NCBI GenBank assembly: GCA_033807775.1
Contig: CM066321.1
Span: 256,353,350 to 256,417,349, forward strand
Length of the DNA stretch: 64,000 nucleotides
Origin: Saussurea involucrata
Lineage: Eukaryota > Streptophyta > Magnoliopsida > Asterales > Asteraceae
Direction: 5' to 3'
The notes under the pieces were generated by a model that saw only the letters and a list, made by a program, of their open reading frames with translations, was not told where the DNA came from and made no database searches. Below, in pieces: positions 45,725 to 56,185 of the stretch. The position numbers and the translations under genes were made by a program. Positions within the stretch are counted from its first letter, which is position 1; every line of letters starts with the position of its first letter.

Positions 45725-46708
45725 TGTTTGGGCAAAATATCACGTCGTACGACCACGACCAGAGCAGGTAAATCGCATGTCATAAGTAAAATCTTGTATT
45801 AAGATAAGGTCTCGACAGGAACCCATAAAACATCCGTCGTCGCCCGTAAAAGGTAAGTCATATGTTCCCCACGACGCTCGACCATAGTATCGCCCATCCT
45901 GTACGACCATCGCGTAAGATCATTGTACCTTCGACCGAACTAACGTTAACCTTGACTGTTACGTTTGTTAAGTGTTTAATGCAGGAGTCAAAGTCATTAA
46001 AGAGCAACGGATATAACCGACGCAACCATCAACGATCGATAACTGTAACAGACGAAGATCATTATGGATAATCACTCCGGCGACCATTTCCAACCGTTGT
46101 AGCCGTTGATTGAATCAATAATGGGGTTAATTAATGACGCGAAGACTATAAAAGACAAGCTAACACATCATTTCAAGGGACATCGATTAACATCCAATAC
46201 ACTTCAGCGAACATCATCATACAGCAGAGAAAATCACCCAAACTCATAGCAAAGAACATTCAAACTCTGGAGATTGAGTACTGAAAGCCAGAATCCTACA
46301 GGGAACTCAAGAACACTCGAAGAAAAAGCTCAAGTATCAGTCTCGACGCACGACATCAGCCTTCGACAGATAGTTCACACTTTGTATTCACACACGACAA
46401 ACACTTGTCATCACATTCAAACACTTGTACTTTACATTTCGAAGTATTTTCTTCATTTGTATTGTAATCATCGTACAACCGACGCCAGTACCAATGACGT
46501 CGCCCCTGATTGGCGACCATAGTGCAGCGACGACATCGCTTGTCGTCCGCAGGTTTTTTCCTCGATTGAGGTTTTTCCTGCGTCATCAAATCCCTTGTCT
46601 CATTTATTTTTATCTTCGTCGCACGTCTCGTCGAAAGATCCTTTCTTTAGTTGATTAAGTCCACATCGACCTTAAGTTGTCCCTTTGGTTCGATTTGTGG
46701 CATTAACA
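45725..46708 (+). repeat. 3' LTR of D2 (984 bp)
   Basis: Near-identical copy of 38913-39897, directly followed by GACAT. Confidence 0.92.
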
Positions 46709-46713
46709 GACAT

Positions 46714-47296
46714 GATCAGGCTTCTTCTCGTCCATGAACCCGTCCGATTGAGATACGTACACTTCTTCCTTGAGTTCGCCGTTGAGGAATGTGGTCTTCA
46801 CATCCATTTGGAAGACCGTGAAGTTCTTGTGCGCGGCGTATGCAAGGAACATATGTATTGCTTCGACTCTCGCCACCGGAGCGTATGTCTCGTCATAGTC
46901 GATCTATTATTGTTAACGGTATCCCTTGGCCACGAGATGCGCCTTGTTTCGTACGATGATTCCATCTTCGTCCTTCTTGTTCTTGAAGATCCATTTGGTG
47001 CCGATGACCGTCTTGTGAGATAGGCGTGGGACAAGTCGCCATACTTTAAGGGCCTCAAATTGGTTGAGCTCCTCTTGCATGGCCATGACCCAGTCCGGAT
47101 CTTCGAGTGCTTCGCGGACGGTTGTAAACTCGATCTTACTCAAGAATCCAGAGAAGAGGCAGAAATTGGCCGATGCGCCTCGCGTTTGGACTGGAGTGGA
47201 GGGATCACCGATAATCTGGTGCAGGGGATGAGCTCTTGTCCATTTGGTGGTGTGTGGAAGCGGCTGCTGAGTGGAGTGTGATGTGTCCGGATCCAC
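46714..47296 (-). pseudogene. B RT N-terminal part
   Basis: Contains the copia RT start (REALEDPDWVMAMQEELNQFEALKVWRLVP, seen in two overlapping pieces; GTKWIFKNKKDEDG) and AHLVAKGYR, followed by a cluster of three stops near 46905-46920, then the same frame goes on (DYDETYAPVARVEAI …) to the D2 junction at 46709. The coding sense continues across the D2 and D1 empty sites into 33180, which shows both insertions hit an RT gene. Confidence 0.85.
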
Positions 47297-47299
47297 GTA

Positions 47300-49763
47300 A
47301 CCACCAGTCGGAAGGTCTTGTACAACTTCAAGTGTAGCAGGCTGGTTTCTCGGAGGAGACTGTGGTTGATTCGTCGAAGGCTGAGCAACTTCTGGTTCTG
47401 AGGAAGTCAGAGGTTGATTTATGAGTGAAGTTGATGACGAATCTTCAGGAGCGATCTCTGGATTTTGAAATGGTTCCTCCGGGGGATGGTTGTATCAGAT
47501 AATGTTGATGATGAAGGCTGAGATGTCTCCACATTGATTGATAGAGTGCTAGTCGAGGGCGGCGGACCAGAGAGATTCGCCGAATCCTCGATTTGAGCAG
47601 CTTCAAGTCATGGTTGTGCTGAGACACGAGGGGTAGAAACATTAAACATATCATCATAGAAATATTGAAACAATAAATCTAAATCAGAAAGATGAGCATT
47701 TGACGTAGATGCGTGATTTGGATTTACTGCCGTTTGTGCAGTTCCCGAATGTGAAAGTTCGGAAGCTAGTACACCAGTTAAACCGGGTTCTGAACTGATT
47801 TGTTCAGAAGCCAAGTCCGCGGCTTCGTCGAATGTCACGTTTACACTTTCAGTAACGGTCTTGGTCCGTTTGTTGACTTGTTGTAAACGCGATACGCCTT
47901 AGCCTGCATGGAGTATCATATGAAAACTCCTTCGTCTGCCTTCGGGCTGAATTTGCCGAGATCATCTTTGTCGTTGAGGACGTAGCACGTGCATCCGAAC
48001 GCGTGGAAATACTTGATGTTCGGAACACGGTTGTTCATGATCTCCTACGGTGTCTTGTTGAACCGCTTATTGATGATGGAGCGGTTTTGTGTGTAGCATG
48101 CAGTTGACACCGCTTCGGCCCAGAGAAATAATGGCAGCTTAGATTGAGATAGCATCGTGCGAGCGGCTTCGATGAGGGTACGGTTGCGTCTTTCCACCAC
48201 TCTATTTTGTTGAGGAGTGCGTGCAGCCGAGAAGGTTTGCGAGATACCGACTGAAGTCAGGTATTCGTTCACCGTTTGATTTTTGAACTCCGTCCCGTTG
48301 TCGGTCCTGATAGTCTGAACTTGCTGTTGAAGGTTCAGTTGGATGGTCTTCAGATGGTTGATAATCAGCTCTGGGGTTTCGTTCTTTGAGCGTAGAAACT
48401 TGACCCATGTGTAGCGTGAGAATCATCCACCATTACCAGGACATACTTGCGTTTGTTGATGCTCTGAACACGCATCGGGCCATACAGATCCATATGGATA
48501 AGTTCGAGGGACCCTGACGTGCTCGGAGCGGCCTTTAGCTTGTGCGTCGCTCGCTTCATCTTTCCCATTTCGCATGCCCCGCAGAGTCGGTCCTTCACGA
48601 ATTGAAGGTCGGGCATGCCTTTCACGTGTCCGCCAAGCACCAGTTTGTTGATACTCTTCAAGTTCAAGTGCGAGAGACGTCGATGCCAAATCCACGCTTG
48701 TTGGGAATTGGCCTTTGACATCAAGTAGACAAAATTATCGGTCTTCAGGGCTGCGAGGTCGATGGTATAGAGGTTGGTCTTTCGCGTTCCAACCAGTAGC
48801 TCCGTTCCTTCGTCAGTAAGGATGCTACACCTTTTGGCTTTGAATCTGACCTCGAGATCTTTATCGCAGAATTGACCGATACTGAACAGGGTGTGTCCCA
48901 ATCCCGCGACGTATGAAACTTTCTTGATGGTGATCTTGTCTTGGACAATGTCGCCGTAGCCCAAAATCGGCGCCTTGTCGTCGTTCCCAAATCTCACGTT
49001 TCCGCAATATTGTTCCTTGTAGTTCGTGAGAAGCTCCCTCCTTCCGGTCATGTGCTTGGAGCATCCAGAATCTAAGTACCACACATGACCGTCCTGCAAA
49101 ACGAGATTAGCGGACTTTAGGTACCTATTGTAAAATGGGTCCTGGAGGGTTAGGTTTTACACCTTTCAGAGGAACCTGTTTTGAAGCAGGTTGCCTCTTG
49201 GGTGTAGGTTTAACCTCAGTAGTATGAACCCGTTTTGAAATGGGTTTCCTTTCTTGCTTGGGTTTAACCTCTGATTGGGGACCCCATTTAGATTTAGATT
49301 TCTTTTTGTTTTTACGGGGTCTGCGTTTGCGTGCAGAAGTATACATATGATATGACCCAAACCAATCATTGTTATTAATGTCATCAAAGTCATTCCAACC
49401 ACAACTAGAACAACACAAACAATCATGCGATAATTGAATCAATTGCTGAATGGGATACAGTTTAATCGGAAATTTAATGTCTCGTTTAACAAAATCATTC
49501 CTATGATTCCAAGCACAATCATTTTTGTTCATTCTAGGATAAAAAACAATATTAAATGACTTTGATGCAGCATTCTCGATAGATTCCTTAGCTAGCCACT
49601 TTGGTTTGTCCTGTTTAGCTCGACCGGTTTTATCTGAAACAACATTGACAGCATGGTCAATGGATTTTGAGGAAACAGAATTTTTATCAGTCGATCTATC
49701 GGTCTTTTGCCTTGGCTGTGATTGTTTTTGAGAATGTGACTTAGTTTTAGAAACCTTAATCAC
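47300..49763 (-). pseudogene. B spacer, protease and integrase
   Basis: From 49763: basic spacer (KTKSHSQKQSQ…), then the protease site WYLDSGCSKHMTG near 49080, the zinc domain WIWHRRLSHLNLKS … LCGACEMGK, and the integrase core with first Asp in HMDLYGP. A frameshift near 48420 (after VMVDD), then the rest in another frame (48272-48045; QQNRVVERRNRT carries the third acidic residue), then a stop after NKTP. A Ser/Thr-rich linker (47838-47300) in two frames leads to RT. The normal product would be protease plus integrase; it is disabled. Confidence 0.85.
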
Positions 49764-52524
49764 AGTGGGGGGTTTTGACCGGTCGATTGACTACTGGTGA
49801 AAGAAAGTCAGTATGACTTGGAAGAGGTTTGTCGAAGGGGAACGATTCAAACTCTTCATCAGAATTACCCTCGGAATTCATAAATTCTAAAAAATCTATA
49901 TCCGGAATCACTGGACTTGGACTGGTCGAGGGAGGTGAGGAACACTTTTTGCCTGTGTGTTTCGGGGAATTTGGGGCGGAAGCTAGAAAAAAGTCAGAGT
50001 TTAAATTCCTTGACACACACTTTTCTTGAGACTCTTTACTGTCTTGTGAAGAGATTTTTCCAATGAAAGCTTTACACGAGGATGTGTCCGATGAGTTGGA
50101 GGAGAGTTCGAATGAAGTCTGCTTTTCAGTTTGGAGTAGGTCAATTTGCTCTTGGAGCTCACCATTTCTCGTATGCTCCTGCATCGCTTCTGTTACCAAT
50201 GCAACCAGCTTTGATGTGAGCTTATTGATTTCACACCGAAGGATTTCCTGTCCTTCATCCGACACAACTTCGGTTTTCTCGGATTTGAGTTTCTCAAGTT
50301 CTGTGATAAGCGCTTGCCTTTCCTTTTGAAAACAAGACCTTTCCTTCTCGAGTGACTCTTCTAACTCAACTATTTTTGCTTCCAAGACGAGAGGGGGAAC
50401 ATAGAGTTTGAACTCATCCGTCTCAATTTTGGGTTCGGTTGCTTGGACCTCATCCTTTTTGGCGGAATCCTTAGGCGTCACAACCTTATAGCAGTCAAAA
50501 TAGTCATTCGAGAGGTATTTCTTTTGATTTTTCTCGTAATAATAGTTCAAAGGCTCATAACAAAAAGGAAGTTGCATTTTTGTCGTGTGTTTGCGCTTGT
50601 ATTCCTCAGTTTCCTCTTCCTTTTCATGTTCAAGAGGACCAGTCCATTTTATCCCATATTCTGGATACTTATTGTCTATTCCAAGACAACCAAAATCATA
50701 CAGTGTCGGTCTCTTGAATATACCCTTTTTCAAGTACCGTGGGTTATCGTATCCGATTCCTCATTTCTTGTTAAAATATGTGAATTCCTTGGGTTTATTT
50801 ATATGAATGGTCTGGTCAGTTTGGCCTCTTTTGTGGAGTTTGGTTTCAAGATTAGTGATTTTGTTGACAAACTCCTTGTGTTGAATTTGAAGAGCAGAGC
50901 ATTGATAGACAATTTCTGCTTTCTCATCCTCACACTGATCTAGCTGTGACTGGAGTTCAGATATTTTGGCCCTTAAGTCCTTAGGTGCTATTGAAAGATT
51001 TTTGCATTTTTCTTTTAAATTAGCATTTTCGGACTTGTGTTTCTCAGTTATTCTCTTTTGAACATCTAGCTTTTCAGATAGTGATTTAATCTCAAGCAGT
51101 TGTTCATTAGCGGTGGCCTTATAGGAATCTATCCGTTCAATAAGAGGTTGTGTTTGGTCTAGTGTTCGGTTATAAAGATCTTGATAGATAGGTTCACATA
51201 CCTGACATAGCTTTGCCTTTTCTTCATCAGCAGGAGAATGGTAGCCCATGAAGGCATCAACACCTTCAGAATCGCTTTCACTATCAGATCGACCTAGCCA
51301 GTGGTCATCTTCAACAAACAAAGCTTCCCCTGCTTCTTTCTGTTATGCCAATGCGAGCTTTGCCTTGTAATAGTGTGCATTCTTTATGACAGGTTGTCTA
51401 CAGTCTTTGGCAAAATGACCCAACTTCCCGCAGTTGTAGCAAGTAACAGGTTCGTCCTTCTTTGTCTTGGACTTGCGTTCCTCTTTCTCGGTCTTCTCCT
51501 TCTTGTCAGGCTGTGTATGATCATCTGCTTTCTGCTTTCCTTCATATTTGTCCTGCTAATCATGACGCTTGTTGGAGGATGTGGAGTAGCACTGATTATT
51601 GGACGCCGGCTTCTTAAATAACTTCTTTTGCTGGAAGGATCTAGAGAGTAGAGCCATTGCTTTCTTCACGGCTGTTAACTCGGGATCAGAATCACTGTCC
51701 TCTTCTTCCTCAGGTTCTGGTTCAGATTCACTTGGTTCTTGGGCACGCTTGGAACGACGGCCAGAAGATTTTCCTCGTTTTGAAGACATAAGAGCTAGTG
51801 GATCAGCAGGTGATTTGGACGCAGACTTCTTTTCGTTCAGAATTTCCATCACTTCATATTCGTCCTGAAGAAGCATCTCATAGAGTTTGTGTATGCCAAC
51901 GTTCTCCATCAAGTGATTGTGCTTAACGTGAGATGCAAATACTTTCCATTCAGGCAATAGATTGTTGAGGAACTTGAGCGCATTCCCCGTGTTTGATCGA
52001 GTGATTTGGTTCTTGTGAAGCTCGTTGAGAAGGAGACAAAAACGTTCATAGGTCTGGGTGAGGGATTCGCTGGTGCGCTGCTTAAACCCATCGAACTTGG
52101 TTATGCAATTGTTGATTTTCAGTTGGTTCCCGACTTTGCTCCCGCGCATCATTTTCTCCACCTGATCCAACATGCCCTTTGCTGTCTTATTGTAGCTGTC
52201 TATGGCTGTGTAGATCAGGTTAGGTAGAGCCTGAACAAGGTACCTCTTAGCATGCTTTTCTCCCTCAAGCATGCCTCTTTCGTTGGCAGTCATATCGGAG
52301 TATGTCTTAACCTCGTAACGAACTTGACCACCTTCTTCAGTTGCCGGTATAGTCTTCATGGGTTGAGGAATTGGCCCGTCAGTTAGAGCTCGCCAGATAA
52401 ACTCGAAGTTATCATTTGACTCAATGAAGATCAAGAATTTATCTCGCCACTGGCTGTATTCACCTTAGTAGAGACATGGAGGCTTGGAGTCGGTGCCGAT
52501 AGCGAGAGCGTCGTGCGAAGACAT
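49756..52524 (-). pseudogene. gag: B gag with zinc knuckle and long coiled coil
   Basis: Likely start ATG at 52524 (MSSHDALAIG); a TAA at 52465-52467 cuts it, and the same frame resumes with the UBN2-type gag core (NFEFIWRALTDGPIP … to 51556). After another stop, the same frame holds a Lys/Glu-rich stretch, CYNCGKLGHFAKDC (near 51400-51440), a stop near 51341, and then a coiled coil (51321-50761), a stop, and 50733-49756 with further coiled coil and Ser-rich sequence. The four stops are in one frame, so the reading frame is well preserved apart from nonsense mutations. Confidence 0.82.
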
Positions 52525-52592
52525 CTTAAGTTGCACTAATGTGATCGTCAGACGGTGAGTTCGATTCAAAGTGAGATCCTAACGCAAGGCAC

Positions 52593-53055
52593 GGATAGGA
52601 ATCCGGATATAAGATGTCTGATCTGGAAGTGTCCGGATCAGATTGTGTGTGAAGGTGTTCAATCTGTAGAAGTATCCGGATAAACAAAAGTGTCCGGATA
52701 AACAAAGGTTTCCGGATAACTAGAGGTTACCTGATGATCTTAGTTTACCGGATAGATTAGTTACCGGATGTATGGAGTTTTCGAATGAAAAAATATGAAA
52801 AATAGAACTTACCGGATGAAATGGTTATTCGGATGAGATGCTTTTCGGAAGAATGACTTACCGGATATCAGTGTCCGGAAAGAATCAATTTACCGGAAAC
52901 TTTGAGTTTTCCGGATAAATGAGTTTACCGGAAACTTTAGGTTTCCGGATCAATTGTGTCCGAAAAGGTGGGAAAAAGTGAACTTACCCGGAAAGATGAA
53001 GTGATGTTCCGGAAAGCTGAGTGGTATCCGGAAAGCGCGTCTGTGGTGTCCGGAT
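52593..53055 (-). repeat. TCCGGA array in the B gag leader
   Basis: About eighteen CCGGA motifs, mostly TCCGGA(A/T) or TTACCGGA, between primer site and gag start. The same motif type and phrasing occurs ahead of the second ORF at 30677-31466. Confidence 0.8.
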
Positions 53056-53427
53056 ACTGCGGCTGTGGTGTCAAAAATCGATGGAATTCGACTAGGGTTG
53101 CTTAAGATCAATCCTGAAAGGTTAGAAACCTAACAAAACACAATACTAACAATACCCAAATCGAAATTAAAGCGGAATAGCACGATTTTGACAGAAAAAT
53201 TCAATTTTTGTGATGAACAGAAACCAAAAACTAAGAAGATGAATATGCTAGGCTACGAAAACTTGCAGAATCTCTTATAATGATAATGCTCACGGAATGC
53301 AATAAACGAGAATAAACAATTTTCACATAATCAAAAAAATGAGTTTGAATGCCAAGAACACAGTCGCAAACTTAAACAAAAATTCTTACCAGAAACCTTT
53401 TGTCACTTTGAATCGAATCGTCCGTAC

Positions 53428-53439
53428 GCTCTGATACCA
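53428..53439 (-). promoter_or_regulatory. B primer-binding site (tRNA-iMet)
   Basis: Minus strand reads TGGTATCAGAGC two bases inside the LTR. Confidence 0.9.
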
Positions 53440-53441
53440 AT

Positions 53442-53712
53442 TGTGAGTTCCAGATTAGTGCATACAATAGTAGAAATCAACAGGTCAGAATGATTTCCAC
53501 TGGTCATCCAATTCACTATGAATGTTGAGAGAATTACAATACAGAGTGTTTGAATGATAATGACGATTGATTGTAAATTCTACACTAACAAAGCTTTATA
53601 TACCATGGGCCTTTATCAATTAAGCCCATGGACCATTACACTTTAAAGGCTCAAAATGAATAATAGCAGACTAGTCCTTGAACTTCTATTCAACTTGATT
53701 TTGACCCTAACA
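53442..53712 (-). repeat. 5' LTR of B (271 bp)
   Basis: Bounded by TG and CA. TATA-like TATATAAAG at 53594-53602 on the minus strand drives the element in the minus direction. Confidence 0.9.
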
Positions 53713-56185
53713 AAATGTTTTTGGATCTTTGGCGTCGTGTGTTTTCTCTTTTAAAAATTGGTATTAGCACATTTCGTTGCAACTTGTTCGATGTACAGAT
53801 TGATTTATACGTGGCGTGAGTAATGCATGAAAGAACATTCTGATAGTATTTCTTAACGATTTGCTTTATGCGCTTTCGGTTAATTGATTGCTTTATTATC
53901 CTTTCACGCAAATACTTGGTATTGATCTAGGGGTATGCATAACTTGGTAACCACTAATCCTCGATGCTTTGACAAATGAATCGTGAATGAAAGTGTTTTA
54001 TTAATTTTTTGCATAAACGGAGGTCATTTGGTTAAAGTATGTTTTTAGTGTTGTGGAGATCATACATGGTTTACGGTATGGTACATTTTGAAAACACGAA
54101 TGTGCGAGTCGTTGAACTTTGGTCAATTTTGACTTGATGAACATTTTGGAAAATTGTAAACCTTTTTGGTTTTGGAGAAAATAGGTATTTTGATGTATCT
54201 TAATGAGTGAATTTGAAGCATGGACAGTTCAACGTTTTATATTGCGAAAGTAAAACTTTTGTGTAAATGTTCCATGATGGGGATTTTGGAAGAATATTTG
54301 TTTAAAGCTAGAGTGCGTGAAATTATTAAAGTTTTTGGAACATTAATGCGCACTGTTTGTATAATTCGAAGTTTGAAGTCGATTTAAAACCTTTTTGGTG
54401 TCAACTGTTTACAAACGCTTCTTATTCTCCTCAGTTTTGAGAAATCACATAAATGTGTGTGAATCTTGTCAAAGAGGTTTTACTTCTATGTCATTACATG
54501 ACTAAATGGGAAAATTTTGAAACTTGATTTAATGAAATTCTCTACTTTGAAAATTTAGTATGGACCACCTATTGCATGTAATTTTATTTCCGGGAAACCA
54601 CTAGGAAAGTGTTACAAGTTTGCATGCATACTCCCATTTGAGATATTTTCACGATATTTTAGTCGATACATCCGATTGGTGAAAGTGTATTGACCTTGTC
54701 TTTAAACTTGGAACTGATACAAATCATTTTATGTTTTAACCAAAGTATATTTATGGATCGTTTCATCGTTTTTGTGAAATAAGCTAAAGTGTGCGAATTT
54801 TGTTGGTGAACCTCGTTCCATGTCATTTTATGGTTAAAGAAAGAGTTTTGAGGTCAGATGTCGTTTAAACTTCTTTTGAAGTACGTACAAACCTTTTATT
54901 GCCCATTATTTAAAGTAGGGAATTACTTTGTGTGCATGACCTAAATCAATCCATGCTCGGATCGTAGCAGTTCCTTTTAAAGAAGCTGTTTATTACGCTT
55001 TTGCGTTCTGTTAATAATCTAAACTGCGTTGAAATAGTTTTCAACACGGTTTTCATATGTGGGACGAGCGTGTCCATTTTTGCGCAACTACCGAACTGAT
55101 AGTAGTAGTTTTTTACGTACGATTAATTTGATATGAAAACCTTTGTGTTGAAAATTTCTATAAAAAGTTTTGATTGGCATATTTGTTAAATAATTTACTT
55201 GAGAACCTTGAACTCATTAGGACCTTGGAAAGGTTAAGTAACCCCAGTTAAGAGTAAGTGTGTGTAGAACTTCGACTATGAAAAGTTGGGTGTTTCGACG
55301 CATGATGGTTCTATAGGCCGAATGGTATCGGTGGCAGAGTCGATGTACTTGTTGTAACTGAAGGGTTAGGTTCGTGGTATCGTATTTCGAGGTTAGTGTA
55401 ACCGTTTTTGGTCGGCAACCCTGTTTTGGGTCTTGGACAATTTTCGCATGAAGGACCCTTTAGACACCGTGTTGATAACCTTAGTTTTGTGGGAATGCTC
55501 GACGAACGGAACTCGTGTGTGGAGTTCTGTTAGAGTTCAAAGCTTGGTGGTATAACTAGGTGTCAACCTTTTGGGTTCGAGCCCAAGAACCGTTAGTGTA
55601 TTCGGAGGATTGTAGTCCAATTTTAAAGAAATAATGATGACGGTTGTAGTAATCTTAAGATGCTCGATTGTGATGAGTAGATTTAGTGGGACGACTTTCT
55701 TGTGGGGTAAAAGAACCTGCATGTCTGACGGTTAATGTTTGAATGGATTATTGGAGTCGTATAATCGAAAGGTCAGTGACGACTGCAGGTTTTGGGAGTC
55801 TATTAGAGCTCGTTTGAAGTAAGCAACAATCAGCAGTGGGAGCAATTGGGTTTGGAGGGAAAATTTAAGAACATGTAGATGTGGATTGATTGGGAGTCTG
55901 AATTTGCCGTTGGGGAAAATATGGAACATCTAAGGTTAGGAGACAACAGAAGTCGTCTGACTTGGAATAATTCCAGTGGATGGAACGTTTACCCGTACAT
56001 AAGTACAGTGTACCAGAGAGGACATTGTTGGTAAGAGTTTGCTTGAGGTTTGTCATAACAGTCTGTGTGGGGAAAGTTTAAATTCTAGTCGAAAGCTAAT
56101 GGAACAGGAAAGGTGTGGAGTTAGATAGCATTTGGTTGTAAGAATCTAGATTTCAAGGACGAAATCATTCTAAGGTTGGGAGGAT
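53713..56185 (+). other. C internal region, right part
   Basis: Continues C after B. No supported coding region in any frame; the few short ORFs have no motif. T-rich phrases such as TTTTGGAA recur throughout. Confidence 0.7.
56171..56185 (+). promoter_or_regulatory. C polypurine tract
   Basis: AAGGTTGGGAGGAT immediately before the 3' LTR. Confidence 0.75.

Larger units (their letters stand above)
38913..46708 (+). mobile_element. D2: Ty3/gypsy, Tat lineage, without RT and integrase
   Basis: LTRs 38913-39897 and 45725-46708, perfect duplication GACAT (38908-38912, 46709-46713), primer site 39901-39919 (TGGCGCCATCCGTGGGACC), gag-protease, an antisense gene on the minus strand and a purine tract (TTTTGGGGGAAAC) before the 3' LTR. 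RT, RNase H and integrase are absent altogether. The gag-protease ORF ends in its own stop (42352). The LTRs are nearly identical, so a recent jump powered by some autonomous relative is likely. Confidence 0.92.
26375..53712 (-). mobile_element. B: Sirevirus-like Ty1/copia with second ORF, interrupted by D1 and D2
   Basis: Short LTRs (right 53442-53712, left 26375-26656), iMet primer site at 53428-53439, gag, protease, integrase, RT, RNase H, a noncoding spacer with six CTCCCCCT tracts, a long second ORF and a final polypurine tract. Flanks GAATG (26370-26374) and AAATG (53713-53717) form a 5-bp duplication with one mismatch. D1 and D2 lie within the RT gene. Without them B is ~13.8 kb. Many stops and frameshifts show it is dead, and it is older than D1 and D2 and younger than C. 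Confidence 0.9.
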
